Assembly (NCBI RefSeq): GCF_900107155.1
Contig: NZ_FNOX01000011.1
Location: forward strand, 1 to 64,000
DNA from: Pseudomonas salomonii
GTDB taxonomy: Bacteria > Pseudomonadota > Gammaproteobacteria > Pseudomonadales > Pseudomonadaceae
Length of the DNA: 64,000 nucleotides
Reading direction: 5' to 3'
Of this stretch, positions 1-9,107 are shown piece after piece. The translations under genes and the position numbers were made by a program. Each line of letters starts with the position of its first letter. Within the stretch, counting starts at the first letter, position 1. The notes under the pieces were generated by a model. It was not told the origin of the DNA. It saw nothing but the letters and a program-made list of their open reading frames with translations, and searched no databases.

Positions 1-177
1 TTTTAATAAACCCTAAACTTGGCTCAGCAATCGTTGGTTACATCTTTGATTTCTCGCGGAGTAACTTGTGATGCTGATAATCTTGTTGACTATCAGTCTG
101 ACTCCACAAGCACCCACACGAATTGCTTGATTCAGTTGTTAAAGAGCGGTTGGTTAAGATCTTTCGTCTCAACCGAG
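1..177 (-). other. rRNA operon leader (upstream of an off-window 16S rRNA gene)
   Basis: Read on the minus strand, this stretch matches my recollection of the Pseudomonas 16S rRNA leader. It has a boxA antitermination element (137-148), then a conserved leader running toward the 16S 5' end, which would lie just beyond position 1. ORFs called here carry no family signature and are ignored. The mature 16S start is not in the window. Confidence 0.85.
137..148 (-). promoter_or_regulatory. rrn boxA antitermination element
   Basis: The minus strand reads GCTCTTTAACAA, which matches the boxA consensus bound as RNA by NusB/NusE in rRNA antitermination complexes. It lies about 30 nt downstream of the start expected for the promoter-proximal P3, the normal position in an rrn leader. 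Confidence 0.85.
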
Positions 178-183
178 GCGCGC

Positions 184-211
184 ATTCTACAGCAGCCTCA
201 TTTGCTGTCAA
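184..211 (-). promoter_or_regulatory. rrn promoter P3 (closest to 16S)
   Basis: The minus strand has TTGACA, a 16-bp spacer, then TAGAAT. A GC-rich discriminator (GCGCGCCTC) follows, typical of stringently controlled rRNA promoters. Spacing and boxes are identical to P2. Confidence 0.8.
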
Positions 212-293
212 GTGATTATTTTCAGAAGTTTTCGAAGAATTCTTCAACAACTTCAACCACTTGCGCTTACGATCTCTCGTTAGCGGGAGGCGA

Positions 294-321
294 ATTCTAC
301 AGCGTTACACGCTGCTGTCAA
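294..321 (-). promoter_or_regulatory. rrn promoter P2
   Basis: The minus strand has TTGACA, a 16-bp spacer, TAGAAT, and a GC-rich discriminator (TCGCCTCCCGC). It lies 110 bp upstream of P3. Confidence 0.8.
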
Positions 322-439
322 CACCTCTTTTTCAACTTCCTTCTGGCTTCGATGAACTGAAGCAACCTGCTGCCGAAAACCTCATAACTCTTTGTTTACC
401 AAGGAGTTTTCCGTTTCGACTGCGCCGGAAGTGGGGCGA

Positions 440-467
440 ATTATAGACTTCTAGAATCCGCCGTCAA
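440..467 (-). promoter_or_regulatory. rrn promoter P1 (distal)
   Basis: The minus strand has TTGACG, a 16-bp spacer, a consensus TATAAT, then TCGCCCC. This is the third promoter in the series. The sequence upstream (470-530) is A/T-rich and could act as an UP element; that role is inferred. Confidence 0.75.
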
Positions 468-561
468 CACTTAATTTAACTTATCTATCAATAAGTTAGA
501 ATCGATCAAAAAACAACCAATCCGATCTGATTGATGAGTCTGCCTATATAGAAGAGCAACT

Positions 562-1782
562 TCAGATAACACCAGCAGCCTTCAGCGCAGCCACATTCGA
601 CGAATCCAACCCCAACACCCCCTGCAACACCTGCACCGTATGCTCGCCCAATAGAGGAGGCGCATTACGGTATTCCACCGGCGTCTTGGACAACCGCATC
701 GGACTGGCGACCTGAGGCACCATCCCCGCCAATGCATGCGGCAACGCCATCGCCAACCCACGCGCCTTGACCTGCGGGTCGGCAAACACTTGCGCCAGAT
801 CATTGATCGGCCCACACGGCACGCCTACTTGCTCCAGCTGTGACACCCACTCAGCCGTCGTCTTGAACACTGTGGCCTGGCGGATCAGCGGAATCAGCTC
901 CGCACGGTTAGCCACCCGCACCTTATTAGTGGCGAAACGCGGATCATCCGCCCACTGCGGCTGTCCGGCCACCTCAGCAAACTTACGAAACTGTCCGTCA
1001 TTGCCCACCGTCAGGATGAAGTCGCCATCAGCCGTGGGAAAGTCCTGATAAGGCACAATATTGGGGTGAGCATTGCCCAGGCGCCTGGGCGCGACACCCG
1101 TCGTCAGGTAATTCATCGCCTGATTGGCCAGGCATGCCACCTGAACATCCAGCAACGCCATATCAATATGCTGCCCACCGCCGTCATGATCCCGGTGAGC
1201 CAGCGCCGCCAGGATCGCCACGGTCGAGTACAGCCCCGTCAGGATATCCGTCAACGCCACGCCTACCTTTACCGGCCCAGCCCCTTCATCACCCTCGGGC
1301 CGACCGGTCAGGCTCATAAGCCCACCCAGCCCCTGGATCATAAAGTCGTAGCCTGCACGCGTCGCATAAGGCCCCGTCTGGCCAAAGCCGGTGATCGAGC
1401 AATAGATCAATTCTGGATTGATCTCCTTGAGCGATTCATAGTCCAGCCCATACGCCGCCAGACCACCTACCTTGAAGTTCTCGATGAGGATGTCGGACTT
1501 GGCCGCGAGGTCGCGCACCAGCTTCTGACCCTCCGGACGCGTGAAGTCGATGGTCACCGATTCCTTGTTACGGTTGGCTGACAGGTAATACGCCGCTTCG
1601 CTGGTATTCTCGCCATAGGCATCTTTAAGGAAGGGCGGCCCCCACGCCCGCGTATCATCGCCATTGCCCGGTCGCTCAACCTTGATCACCTCAGCCCCAA
1701 GGTCTGCAAGGATCTGCCCGGACCACGGGCCCGCCAACACTCGTGACAAATCCAGTACCCGCAGATGTGAAAGCGCGCCCAT
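562..1782 (-). CDS. gcdG: Succinyl-CoA:glutarate CoA-transferase (CaiB/BaiF, family III)
   Basis: A class III CoA-transferase of 406 residues, the usual length. It should activate glutarate to glutaryl-CoA using succinyl-CoA, the first committed step of glutarate (lysine/5-aminovalerate) catabolism. The N-terminus has the family Rossmann-type start (LDLSRVLAGP, DLGAEVIKVERP). The nucleophilic aspartate aligns with Asp179 in ALTDILTG. The ATG has a good ribosome site (TAGGAG). It starts 12 bp after gcdH, so the two are almost certainly one minus-strand operon. Substrate is inferred from the gcdH neighbour; the fold alone does not fix it. Confidence 0.88.
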   Translation of the reverse strand: MGALSHLRVLDLSRVLAGPWSGQILADLGAEVIKVERPGNGDDTRAWGPPFLKDAYGENTSEAAYYLSANRNKESVTIDFTRPEGQKLVRDLAAKSDILIENFKVGGLAAYGLDYESLKEINPELIYCSITGFGQTGPYATRAGYDFMIQGLGGLMSLTGRPEGDEGAGPVKVGVALTDILTGLYSTVAILAALAHRDHDGGGQHIDMALLDVQVACLANQAMNYLTTGVAPRRLGNAHPNIVPYQDFPTADGDFILTVGNDGQFRKFAEVAGQPQWADDPRFATNKVRVANRAELIPLIRQATVFKTTAEWVSQLEQVGVPCGPINDLAQVFADPQVKARGLAMALPHALAGMVPQVASPMRLSKTPVEYRNAPPLLGEHTVQVLQGVLGLDSSNVAALKAAGVI

Positions 1783-1794
1783 GCCGTTCTCCTA

Positions 1795-2976
1795 TTAATA
1801 GAACGCTTGAAGACCGGTCTGCGCGCGCCCAAGAATCAAGGCGTGTACGTCATGGGTGCCCTCGTAGGTATTGACCACCTCCAGGTTGACCAGGTGACGC
1901 GCCACCCCGAACTCATCCGAGATACCGTTACCGCCCAACATGTCCCGCGCCATGCGCGCAATATCCAGGGACTTGCCACACGAGTTACGCTTCATGATCG
2001 ACGTGATCTCAACCGCCGCCGTCCCTTCGTCCTTCATGCGCCCCAAACGCAGGCAGCCTTGCAAGGCCAGGGTGATCTCGGTCTGCATGTCCGCCAGCTT
2101 CTTCTGGATCAGCTGGGTCGCCGCCAAAGGCCGCCCGAACTGCTGACGGTCCAGGGTGTATTGGCGAGCGGTGTGCCAGCAAAACTCCGCAGCCCCCAAC
2201 GCCCCCCAGGAAATGCCATAACGTGCCGAATTCAGACAAGTGAAAGGCCCCTTCAGGCCACGCACGTCCGGGAAGATGTTCTCCTCGGGCACAAATACGT
2301 TATCCATGACGATCTCACCGGTAATCGAAGCCCGCAGGCCAACCTTGCCGTGAATCGCCGGAGCGCTCAGCCCCTTCCAACCCTTCTCCAGGACAAAACC
2401 GCGGATATCGCCCGCATCGTCCTTGCCCCACACCACGAACACATCGGCGATTGGGCTGTTGGTGATCCACATCTTGGCGCCGGTCAGGCTGTAGCCGCCA
2501 TCAACCTTACGTGCACGGGTAATCATCGCGCCCGGGTCAGAGCCGTGGTTAGGCTCGGTCAGGCCGAAGCAACCGATCCATTCGCCCGACGCCAGCTTTG
2601 GCAGGTACTTCTGCTTTTGCGCCTCGGTGCCAAATTCGTTGATAGGCACCATCACCAGTGAGGACTGCACACTCATCATCGAGCGATAGCCGGAGTCGAC
2701 ACGCTCCACCTCACGGGCAATCAGCCCGTAGCTGACGTAGTTCAGGCCACTGCCACCGTACTGCTCAGGGATCATCGCGCCCAGCAGGCCGGTTTCACCC
2801 ATCTCGCGAAAGATAGCTGGGTCGGTCTTTTCATGGCGAAAGGCTTCGAGCACACGCGGCGCCAGCTTGTCCTGGGCGAATTGCTCAGCGCTGTCGCGCA
2901 CCATGCGCTCTTCTTCGGTGAGCTGTTGATCCAGCAACAGTGGATCGATCCAGTTGAAGCTTGCCTTGCCAGCCAT
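1795..2976 (-). CDS. gcdH: Glutaryl-CoA dehydrogenase
   Basis: A flavin-dependent acyl-CoA dehydrogenase of 393 residues that oxidises and decarboxylates glutaryl-CoA to crotonyl-CoA, passing electrons to ETF. Visible family features are the FAD-contacting segment WIGCFGLTEPNHGSDPG, the substrate-arginine region SGYRSMMSVQ, and the catalytic base Glu372 in NTYEGTHDVHAL near the C-terminus, placed as in GCDH rather than in medium-chain enzymes. It is transcribed before gcdG. The 157 bp to the divergent gcdR start would hold a shared LysR-type regulatory region. Confidence 0.95.
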   Translation of the reverse strand: MAGKASFNWIDPLLLDQQLTEEERMVRDSAEQFAQDKLAPRVLEAFRHEKTDPAIFREMGETGLLGAMIPEQYGGSGLNYVSYGLIAREVERVDSGYRSMMSVQSSLVMVPINEFGTEAQKQKYLPKLASGEWIGCFGLTEPNHGSDPGAMITRARKVDGGYSLTGAKMWITNSPIADVFVVWGKDDAGDIRGFVLEKGWKGLSAPAIHGKVGLRASITGEIVMDNVFVPEENIFPDVRGLKGPFTCLNSARYGISWGALGAAEFCWHTARQYTLDRQQFGRPLAATQLIQKKLADMQTEITLALQGCLRLGRMKDEGTAAVEITSIMKRNSCGKSLDIARMARDMLGGNGISDEFGVARHLVNLEVVNTYEGTHDVHALILGRAQTGLQAFY

Positions 2977-3133
2977 GAATAAGTCCTCGGGGAAGAAAAC
3001 AGAAGTCGTGGATGCAGCCTAGGCCGGGCAACCGCAGAGGGCAAACGACGTTTACGCATAGGGTTGTGCTAATTTCTCACTTCGTAATGACCGAAGAGTG
3101 CGCAAATGCGCTTTATGAGTGAGTACAACGTAC

Positions 3134-4032
3134 ATGCGCAGAAAAATTCCCAGCACCACCGCCCTGGTCAGTTTTGAAGCGGCGGCCCGCCACGAGAGCT
3201 TTACCAAGGCGGCACACGAGCTTTCACTCACCCAAGGCGCCATCTGTCGACAGATCGCCAGCCTTGAGGAGTTTTTGAGTGTCGAGCTATTTCGACGCTC
3301 ACGACGGGGCGTCAAGCTGACGGAAGCGGGGCTGTCTTATAGCCGTCGCGTTGCCATGCAACTGGACGCCGTAGAGCGCGATACCTTGTCGGTCATGGGG
3401 CAGCAGGGCGCGAATGTCATCGAGCTGGCAGTGGTGCCAACGTTCGGCACCCAATGGCTGATCCCACGGCTCAAGGACTTCCAGCAGCAACACCCGGAAG
3501 TCACGGTCAACCTCACCAACCGCACGCGCCCTTTTTTGTTTGCCGACACCGAGTTCGACGCCGCCGTCTACTTTGGCGATGCCGATTGGTCAGGCACCGA
3601 ATCCCACCGGCTGATGGGCGAAAACCCTGTTCCCGTGTGCAGTCCGCGCTTACTGGGCAGTCGTGCACACTTCAGCCCGGAAGAAATCGCCCAACTGCCG
3701 CTGCTGCAACAAACCACCCGGCCATACGCCTGGCGCCAGTGGTTCAGCGCGCAACAACTGAACATACCTCGCGACATGACAGGCCCTCGTTACGAGCTAT
3801 TCTCGATGTTGTCGCAAGCGGCCATGATGACATGGGCATTGCACTGATTCCGCCCTTCCTTATCCAGCGCGAGCTGGAAGAGCAGCATCTGGTGATCGCG
3901 AGCCCCGAAGCGTTGAGCAGTACAAAGGCTTACTACCTGATGATTCCCGAGAGAAAAGTCGAATCTGCGTCGCTGCACGCTTTTAGAGACTGGCTTATCG
4001 ACCAATCACAGCGCTACAACCCCAGCATTTAA
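3134..4032 (+). pseudogene. gcdR: LysR-type regulator of glutarate genes, broken by a -1 frameshift
   Basis: Divergent from gcdH. The N-terminal half (from ATG 3134, or GTG 3119 in frame) has a classic LysR winged helix (FTKAAHELSLTQGAICRQI) and the start of the effector domain. At about 3822-3828 the reading frame closes early (stop ends at 3847), while the next frame continues without a gap as MGIALIPPFLIQ to 4032. Restoring one base between the two ATG triplets (giving Ala-Ala-Met-His-Asp-Met-Gly) rejoins a normal-length regulator of about 300 residues. Either the gene is recently inactivated, losing the effector-domain end, or this is a base-call error. The gcd structural genes are intact. 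Confidence 0.85.
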
Positions 4033-4484
4033 AGGACAAGTCCACTTTGTTGACCTTGTAGTCAGATAAATTAAGATCCTACAGATATAACTATATGTCG
4101 TGTTTTGAAAGACTGTACCTCTCAGCGTCAAAATGAGCTTAACGCCATGACCAATAAGGCTTGTAGCGACAATCACCTGCCAATGCCCGACCATTCACGC
4201 CGAAGATAGGAAAACCGTCTATAACTCTCTACAGCCCTTTAAGCACCTGTATTTAAAGAGGTTATTTTGTCCTGTTGCGACAATCAGTCACAGGGTGACT
4301 TGTAGTTAATTTTTCGTCACCCGTCATAATCCCTTGAAGGCCGTAAAGTTCGCCTGCAAAATGCCGCGCCCCGCTGTCATTTCAGCGGGATCGTGCTGAT
4401 CGGCCGCCCCAGCTGCGCCACTCGCGGTGCACTGGCCTTTTTACAAAAAGATCAAAAGCAAAAAGATCATGCAGGAGATTTGAC
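4033..4484. other. Non-coding stretch upstream of pntAA
   Basis: This 452-bp A/T-richer gap has no supportable ORF. It holds a direct repeat GCGACAATCA (4166-4175 and 4277-4286), a palindrome GTCAC-AGG-GTGAC (4287-4299) with a further GTCAC at 4316, and a run rich in AAAGATCA just before the pntAA ribosome site. A pntAA promoter is expected here, but I see no convincing -35/-10 pair. Confidence 0.5.
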
Positions 4485-5606
4485 GTGCACATTGGTGTTC
4501 CTCTCGAAACCCAGACCGGTGAAACGCGGGTGGCTGCCACCCCGGAAACCATCAAGAAGCTGATCGGCCAGGGCCATAAGGTCACTGTACAAAGCGGCGC
4601 AGGCATTACCGCCAGCATCGTCGACAGTGCCTATGAAACGGCAGGCGCAACCATTGGCAGCGCCAGCGAAGCGTTTGGCGCCGAGCTGATTCTCAAGGTG
4701 GTTGCCCCCAGCGACAGCGAACTGGCGCTGATCAAAAGCGGCACCGTGTTGGTGGGCATGCTCAACCCGTTCAGCAATGAAACCATTGGCAAGCTGGCCG
4801 AACGCGGCATCACCGCCTTCGCGCTCGAAGCAGCCCCACGCACCTCGCGGGCCCAGAGCCTTGACGTGTTGTCGTCACAGGCCAACATTGCCGGCTATAA
4901 AGCCGTATTGCTGGCAGCCCATCACTACCCACGCTTCATGCCGATGCTGATGACTGCCGCGGGCACCGTCAAAGCCGCGCGCGTGCTGATCCTCGGCGCG
5001 GGTGTCGCAGGCCTGCAAGCCATCGCCACGGCGAAACGTCTGGGTGCCGTGATTGAAGCGTCGGACGTGCGCCCTGCCGTAAAAGAGCAGATCGAGTCCC
5101 TCGGCGCCAAGTTCGTCGACGTACCCTACGAAACCGATGAAGAGCGTGAATGCGCGGTCGGTGTCGGCGGTTACGCGCGCCCGATGCCATCGAGCTGGAT
5201 GCAGCGTCAGGCCCTGGCCGTGCATGAACGCGCCAAACAAGCGGACATCGTCATCACCACTGCGCTGATCCCGGGCCGCAAAGCCCCGACCTTGCTCAGT
5301 GCCGAAACCGTCGCACAAATGAAGCCGGGCTCGGTGGTCATCGACCTCGCTGCCGCCCAGGGTGGCAACTGCCCGCTGACCGTCGCCGACCAGGTCGTCG
5401 TGGAAAACGGCGTGACCATTTGCGGCCCGACCAACCTGGCCGGTGCCGTGGCCGCCGATGCTTCTGCTTTATATGCGCGCAACCTGCTGGACTTCCTGAA
5501 GCTGGTCTTCACCAAGGAAGGGCAGTTTGAAATCAACCTCGAAGACGACATCGTCGCCGCGTGCCTGATGTGCCGCGACGGCCAAGTCATCCGCAAAAAC
5601 GCCTAA
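4485..5606 (+). CDS. pntAA: NAD(P) transhydrogenase subunit alpha, part 1
   Basis: The NAD(H)-binding domain I of the proton-translocating transhydrogenase, 373 residues. This is the split-alpha form, with the membrane part on a separate gene. The segment RAQSLDVLSSQANIAGYKAV (122-141) carries the conserved Arg/Gln/Asp hydride-transfer residues, and GAGVAG (171-176) is the dinucleotide loop. The start is GTG with the Shine-Dalgarno CAGGAGA 7 bp upstream. With pntAB and pntB it couples the proton gradient to NADPH formation at the inner membrane. Proteins annotated as alanine dehydrogenase share this fold, but the downstream pnt genes settle the call. Confidence 0.95.
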   Translation: MHIGVPLETQTGETRVAATPETIKKLIGQGHKVTVQSGAGITASIVDSAYETAGATIGSASEAFGAELILKVVAPSDSELALIKSGTVLVGMLNPFSNETIGKLAERGITAFALEAAPRTSRAQSLDVLSSQANIAGYKAVLLAAHHYPRFMPMLMTAAGTVKAARVLILGAGVAGLQAIATAKRLGAVIEASDVRPAVKEQIESLGAKFVDVPYETDEERECAVGVGGYARPMPSSWMQRQALAVHERAKQADIVITTALIPGRKAPTLLSAETVAQMKPGSVVIDLAAAQGGNCPLTVADQVVVENGVTICGPTNLAGAVAADASALYARNLLDFLKLVFTKEGQFEINLEDDIVAACLMCRDGQVIRKNA

Positions 5607-5621
5607 GCAGGGATTCAGACG

Positions 5622-5942
5622 ATGGAAGAGCTTATCTCCCCCGGTATCTACAACCTGATCATCTTTGTGCTGGCGATTTATGTCGGTTACCACGTGGTCT
5701 GGAACGTCACGCCCGCACTGCACACCCCACTGATGGCGGTCACCAACGCCATCTCCGCAATCGTGATTGTCGGCGCCATGCTGGCCGCAGCCCTCACCGT
5801 GACCCCACTGGGCAAGACCATGGGCACCCTGGCCGTGGCCCTGGCGGCGGTTAACGTATTCGGCGGGTTCCTGGTCACGCGCAGGATGCTGGAGATGTTC
5901 AAGAAGAAAGCCCCGAAAGTAAAAGAAGAGGCGCCAAAGTAA
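5622..5942 (+). CDS. pntAB: NAD(P) transhydrogenase subunit alpha, part 2 (membrane)
   Basis: A 106-residue membrane subunit that completes the split alpha chain. Three hydrophobic helices (roughly residues 8-30, 36-58 and 62-82) are followed by a lysine/glutamate-rich tail (FKKKAPKVKEE). It starts 15 bp after pntAA. Its stop overlaps the pntB start by one base (TAATG), so the three genes are co-translated as an operon. Domain II helices from this protein and PntB form the proton channel. Confidence 0.93.
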   Translation: MEELISPGIYNLIIFVLAIYVGYHVVWNVTPALHTPLMAVTNAISAIVIVGAMLAAALTVTPLGKTMGTLAVALAAVNVFGGFLVTRRMLEMFKKKAPKVKEEAPK

Positions 5943-7378
5943 TGAGCATGAATTTGGTTACGACGCTCTACTTGATCGCGTCGATCTGTTTTATCCAGGC
6001 CCTTAAAGGCCTGTCACACCCAACCACATCGCGACGCGGCAACCTGTTCGGCATGCTCGGCATGGCGCTGGCGGTGCTGACCACTGTGGGCCTCATCTAT
6101 AAGCTCGGCGCTGAGCTCGCAACAGCCGGTATCGGTTACGTGATCGTCGGCCTGCTGATCGGCGGCACCGCCGGTTCGATCATGGCCAAGCGCGTAGAAA
6201 TGACCAAGATGCCGGAGCTGGTTGCCTTCATGCACAGCATGATCGGCCTGGCGGCGGTGTTTATCGCGATTGCCGCGGTGGTCGAGCCGCAATCCCTGGG
6301 CATCGTCAAACAGCTGGGCGACTCGATCCCTGCGGGCAACCGCCTGGAACTGTTCCTCGGCGCAGCCATTGGTGCAATTACCTTCTCCGGTTCGGTGATT
6401 GCGTTCGGCAAGCTCTCGGGCAAATACAAGTTTCGCCTGTTCCAGGGCGCACCGGTACAGTTCGGTGGCCAGCACAAACTGAACCTGGTGCTTGGCCTGG
6501 CAACCCTGGGCCTGGGCCTGGCGTTCATGTTCACTGGCAACCTCACTGCGTTCGCGTTGATGCTGGCACTGGCTTTCGTGCTGGGCGTGCTGATCATCAT
6601 CCCGATCGGCGGCGCCGACATGCCGGTGGTTGTTTCGATGCTCAACAGCTACTCCGGCTGGGCAGCGGCGGGCATTGGCTTCTCGCTGAACAACTCGATG
6701 CTGATCATCGCCGGCTCCCTGGTGGGCTCCAGCGGCGCGATTCTGTCGTACATCATGTGCAAGGCGATGAACCGCTCCTTCTTTAATGTACTGCTCGGTG
6801 GTTTCGGCAACACAGCAGATGCCGGCGCAGCAGCTGGCTCCAAAGAAGCACGCCCGGTGAAATCCGGTTCGGCGGACGACGCCACGTTCCTGCTGACCAA
6901 CGCCGACACCGTGATCATCGTTCCAGGCTACGGCCTGGCAGTCGCTCGGGCGCAACACGCCCTTAAAGAGCTGACCGAGAAGCTGACCCACCGCGGTGTG
7001 ACCGTGAAGTACGCGATCCACCCGGTAGCGGGCCGTATGCCTGGGCACATGAACGTGCTGCTGGCCGAGGCGGAAGTGCCTTACGACCAAGTGTTCGAAA
7101 TGGAAGACATCAACTCCGAGTTCGGCCAGGCCGACGTGGTGCTGGTGTTGGGTGCCAACGATGTGGTCAACCCGGCCGCCAAGAACGACCCGAACTCGCC
7201 GATTGCCGGTATGCCGATTCTTGAGGCGTTCAAGGCCAAGACCATCATCGTCAACAAGCGCTCGATGGCCAGCGGCTATGCCGGCTTGGATAACGAGTTG
7301 TTCTACCTGGACAAGACCATGATGGTCTTCGGTGATGCCAAGAAGGTCATCGAAGACATGGTCAAAGCCGTCGAATAA
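5942..7378 (+). CDS. pntB: NAD(P) transhydrogenase subunit beta
   Basis: The 478-residue beta subunit. The N-terminal two thirds are membrane helices forming proton-channel domain II. The C-terminal domain III (from about 290) binds NADP(H), with VPGYGLAVARAQ as the dinucleotide loop and RMPGHMNVLLAEA and NKRSMASGYAG as conserved nucleotide-contact segments. It ends the pnt operon and is followed by a strong intrinsic terminator at 7401-7433. Confidence 0.95.
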   Translation: MSMNLVTTLYLIASICFIQALKGLSHPTTSRRGNLFGMLGMALAVLTTVGLIYKLGAELATAGIGYVIVGLLIGGTAGSIMAKRVEMTKMPELVAFMHSMIGLAAVFIAIAAVVEPQSLGIVKQLGDSIPAGNRLELFLGAAIGAITFSGSVIAFGKLSGKYKFRLFQGAPVQFGGQHKLNLVLGLATLGLGLAFMFTGNLTAFALMLALAFVLGVLIIIPIGGADMPVVVSMLNSYSGWAAAGIGFSLNNSMLIIAGSLVGSSGAILSYIMCKAMNRSFFNVLLGGFGNTADAGAAAGSKEARPVKSGSADDATFLLTNADTVIIVPGYGLAVARAQHALKELTEKLTHRGVTVKYAIHPVAGRMPGHMNVLLAEAEVPYDQVFEMEDINSEFGQADVVLVLGANDVVNPAAKNDPNSPIAGMPILEAFKAKTIIVNKRSMASGYAGLDNELFYLDKTMMVFGDAKKVIEDMVKAVE

Positions 7379-7400
7379 CACTGCGCCAGCGCAATACCCG

Positions 7401-7433
7401 AAACCCTGGCCTCCAGTAGGCTGGGGTTTTTTT
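7401..7433 (+). terminator. Intrinsic terminator after pntB
   Basis: An 11-bp stem (7401-7411 with 7419-7429, including two G-T wobble positions), a 7-nt loop, and a T run extending to 7433. It sits 22 bp after the pntB stop. Confidence 0.85.
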
Positions 7434-7436
7434 ATG

Positions 7437-7485
7437 GTTCCCAAGCTCTGCGTGGGAATGCATCCGGGAATGCTCTGCGTTCCGC
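7437..7485. repeat. Degenerate copy of the CGTTCCCACGC palindromic repeat family
   Basis: Contains GGTTCCCAAGCTCTGCGTGG and GCTCTGCGTTCC, recognisable as half of the longer element seen intact at 15729, 51730 and 52708. The second arm is missing or decayed. Confidence 0.6.
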
Positions 7486-7613
7486 TTTGCACACACCTGA
7501 AACCCGACCAAAGGCTCTAAATCGCTGCCTGGCATTCGACCATGGTAGCGGGCCGAAATTTTTTGAAATCACTACACTGCCCACCTTGCTTCCGTAGCCT
7601 GAGATAACACTTC

Positions 7614-9107
7614 ATGTACCGTGATCGTATCCGCTTGCCTTCGTTGTTGAACAAGGTCATGAGCGCGGCAGACGCCGCCGCACTGATCGAGGACGGCATG
7701 ACCGTCGGCATGAGCGGCTTCACCCGTGCCGGTGAAGCCAAGGCCGTCCCCCACGCCCTGGCCGAACGCGCCAAGACTTCGCCGCTGAAAATCACCCTGA
7801 TGACCGGCGCCAGCCTGGGCAATGACCTGGACAAGCAACTGACCGAAGCCGGCGTGTTGTCGCGCCGTATGCCGTTTCAGGTCGACAGCACCCTGCGCAA
7901 GGCGATCAACGCAGGCCAAGTGATGTTTATCGACCAGCACCTCTCGGAAACCGTCGAGCAACTGCGCAACAACCAACTCAAGTTGCCGGACATCGCCGTG
8001 ATCGAAGCCGTTGCGATCACCGAACAAGGACACATCGTGCCCACCACCTCTGTGGGCAACTCGGCCAGCTTCGCGATTTTCGCCAAACAAGTGATTGTTG
8101 AGATCAACCTCGCGCACAACCCGAACCTGGAAGGGCTGCACGACATCTATATCCCGACCTACCGGCCGACGCGCACACCGATCCCGCTGGTGAAGGTCGA
8201 CGATCGCATCGGCAGCACCGCGATTCCGATCCCGCCGGAGAAAATCGTCGCCATCGTGATCACCAATCAGGCCGACTCCGCCTCAACCGTGACACCACCG
8301 GACGCCGACACCCAAGGCATCGCCAACCATCTGATCAACTTCCTCAAGCAGGAAGTCGACGCCGGGCGCATGACCAACAAGCTCGGCCCGCTGCAGGCCG
8401 GGATCGGCAACATCGCCAACGCGGTGATGTGCGGCTTGATCGAATCGCCGTTCGAAGACCTGACCATGTATTCGGAAGTGCTGCAGGACTCGACCTTCGA
8501 CCTGATCGACGCGGGCAAGCTGAGCTTTGCTTCGGGCAGTTCGATTACCTTGTCGGAACGACGCAACGCCGACGTGTTCGGCAACCTGGAACACTACAAG
8601 GACAAGCTGGTGCTGCGCCCGCAGGAAATCTCCAACCACCCTGAAGTGGTTCGGCGCCTGGGCATTATCGGTATCAACACCGCGCTTGAATTCGATATCT
8701 ACGGCAACGTCAACTCCACCCACGTCTGCGGCACGCGGATGATGAATGGGATTGGCGGCTCCGGGGATTTCGCGCGCAATGCGCACCTGGCGATTTTTGT
8801 CACCAAGTCGATTGCCAAGGGCGGCGCGATTTCCAGCGTAGTGCCGATGGTCAGCCATGTGGACCACACCGAGCATGACGTGGACATCCTGGTGACAGAG
8901 GTTGGCCTCGCTGACCTGCGTGGCCTGGCGCCACGTGAGCGGGCACGGGTGATCATCGACAACTGCGTGCACCCGGCTTACCGCGATGCGCTGAACAGTT
9001 ACTTCGACGCTGCCTGCGCGATCGGCGGGCATACTCCGCACATCCTGCGCGAAGCACTGAGTTGGCACATCAACCTGGAAGAAACCGGGCATATGCTCAA
9101 GGCTTGA
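7614..9107 (+). CDS. Acetyl-CoA hydrolase/transferase (succinyl-CoA:acetate CoA-transferase type)
   Basis: A class I CoA-transferase of 497 residues, of the AarC/ScpC/Cat1 type that moves CoA between acyl-CoA and free acids such as acetate and succinate. The catalytic glutamate, which forms a glutamyl-CoA thioester, is Glu288 in MYSEVLQDS, and the CoA-binding loop is GIGNIANA (263-270). It has its own upstream gap and no partner genes, so it is monocistronic. Sequence alone does not decide between hydrolase and transferase activity; the intact Glu and glycine loop favour transferase. No signal peptide, so it is cytosolic. Confidence 0.9.
   Translation: MYRDRIRLPSLLNKVMSAADAAALIEDGMTVGMSGFTRAGEAKAVPHALAERAKTSPLKITLMTGASLGNDLDKQLTEAGVLSRRMPFQVDSTLRKAINAGQVMFIDQHLSETVEQLRNNQLKLPDIAVIEAVAITEQGHIVPTTSVGNSASFAIFAKQVIVEINLAHNPNLEGLHDIYIPTYRPTRTPIPLVKVDDRIGSTAIPIPPEKIVAIVITNQADSASTVTPPDADTQGIANHLINFLKQEVDAGRMTNKLGPLQAGIGNIANAVMCGLIESPFEDLTMYSEVLQDSTFDLIDAGKLSFASGSSITLSERRNADVFGNLEHYKDKLVLRPQEISNHPEVVRRLGIIGINTALEFDIYGNVNSTHVCGTRMMNGIGGSGDFARNAHLAIFVTKSIAKGGAISSVVPMVSHVDHTEHDVDILVTEVGLADLRGLAPRERARVIIDNCVHPAYRDALNSYFDAACAIGGHTPHILREALSWHINLEETGHMLKA

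Noticed and set aside
19..446. Short ORFs at the left edge
   Set aside because: They lie in the rRNA leader and promoters and carry no protein signature.
6014..7492. 492-codon minus-strand ORF over pntB
   Set aside because: Antisense shadow of pntB that also runs through the terminator and a repeat.
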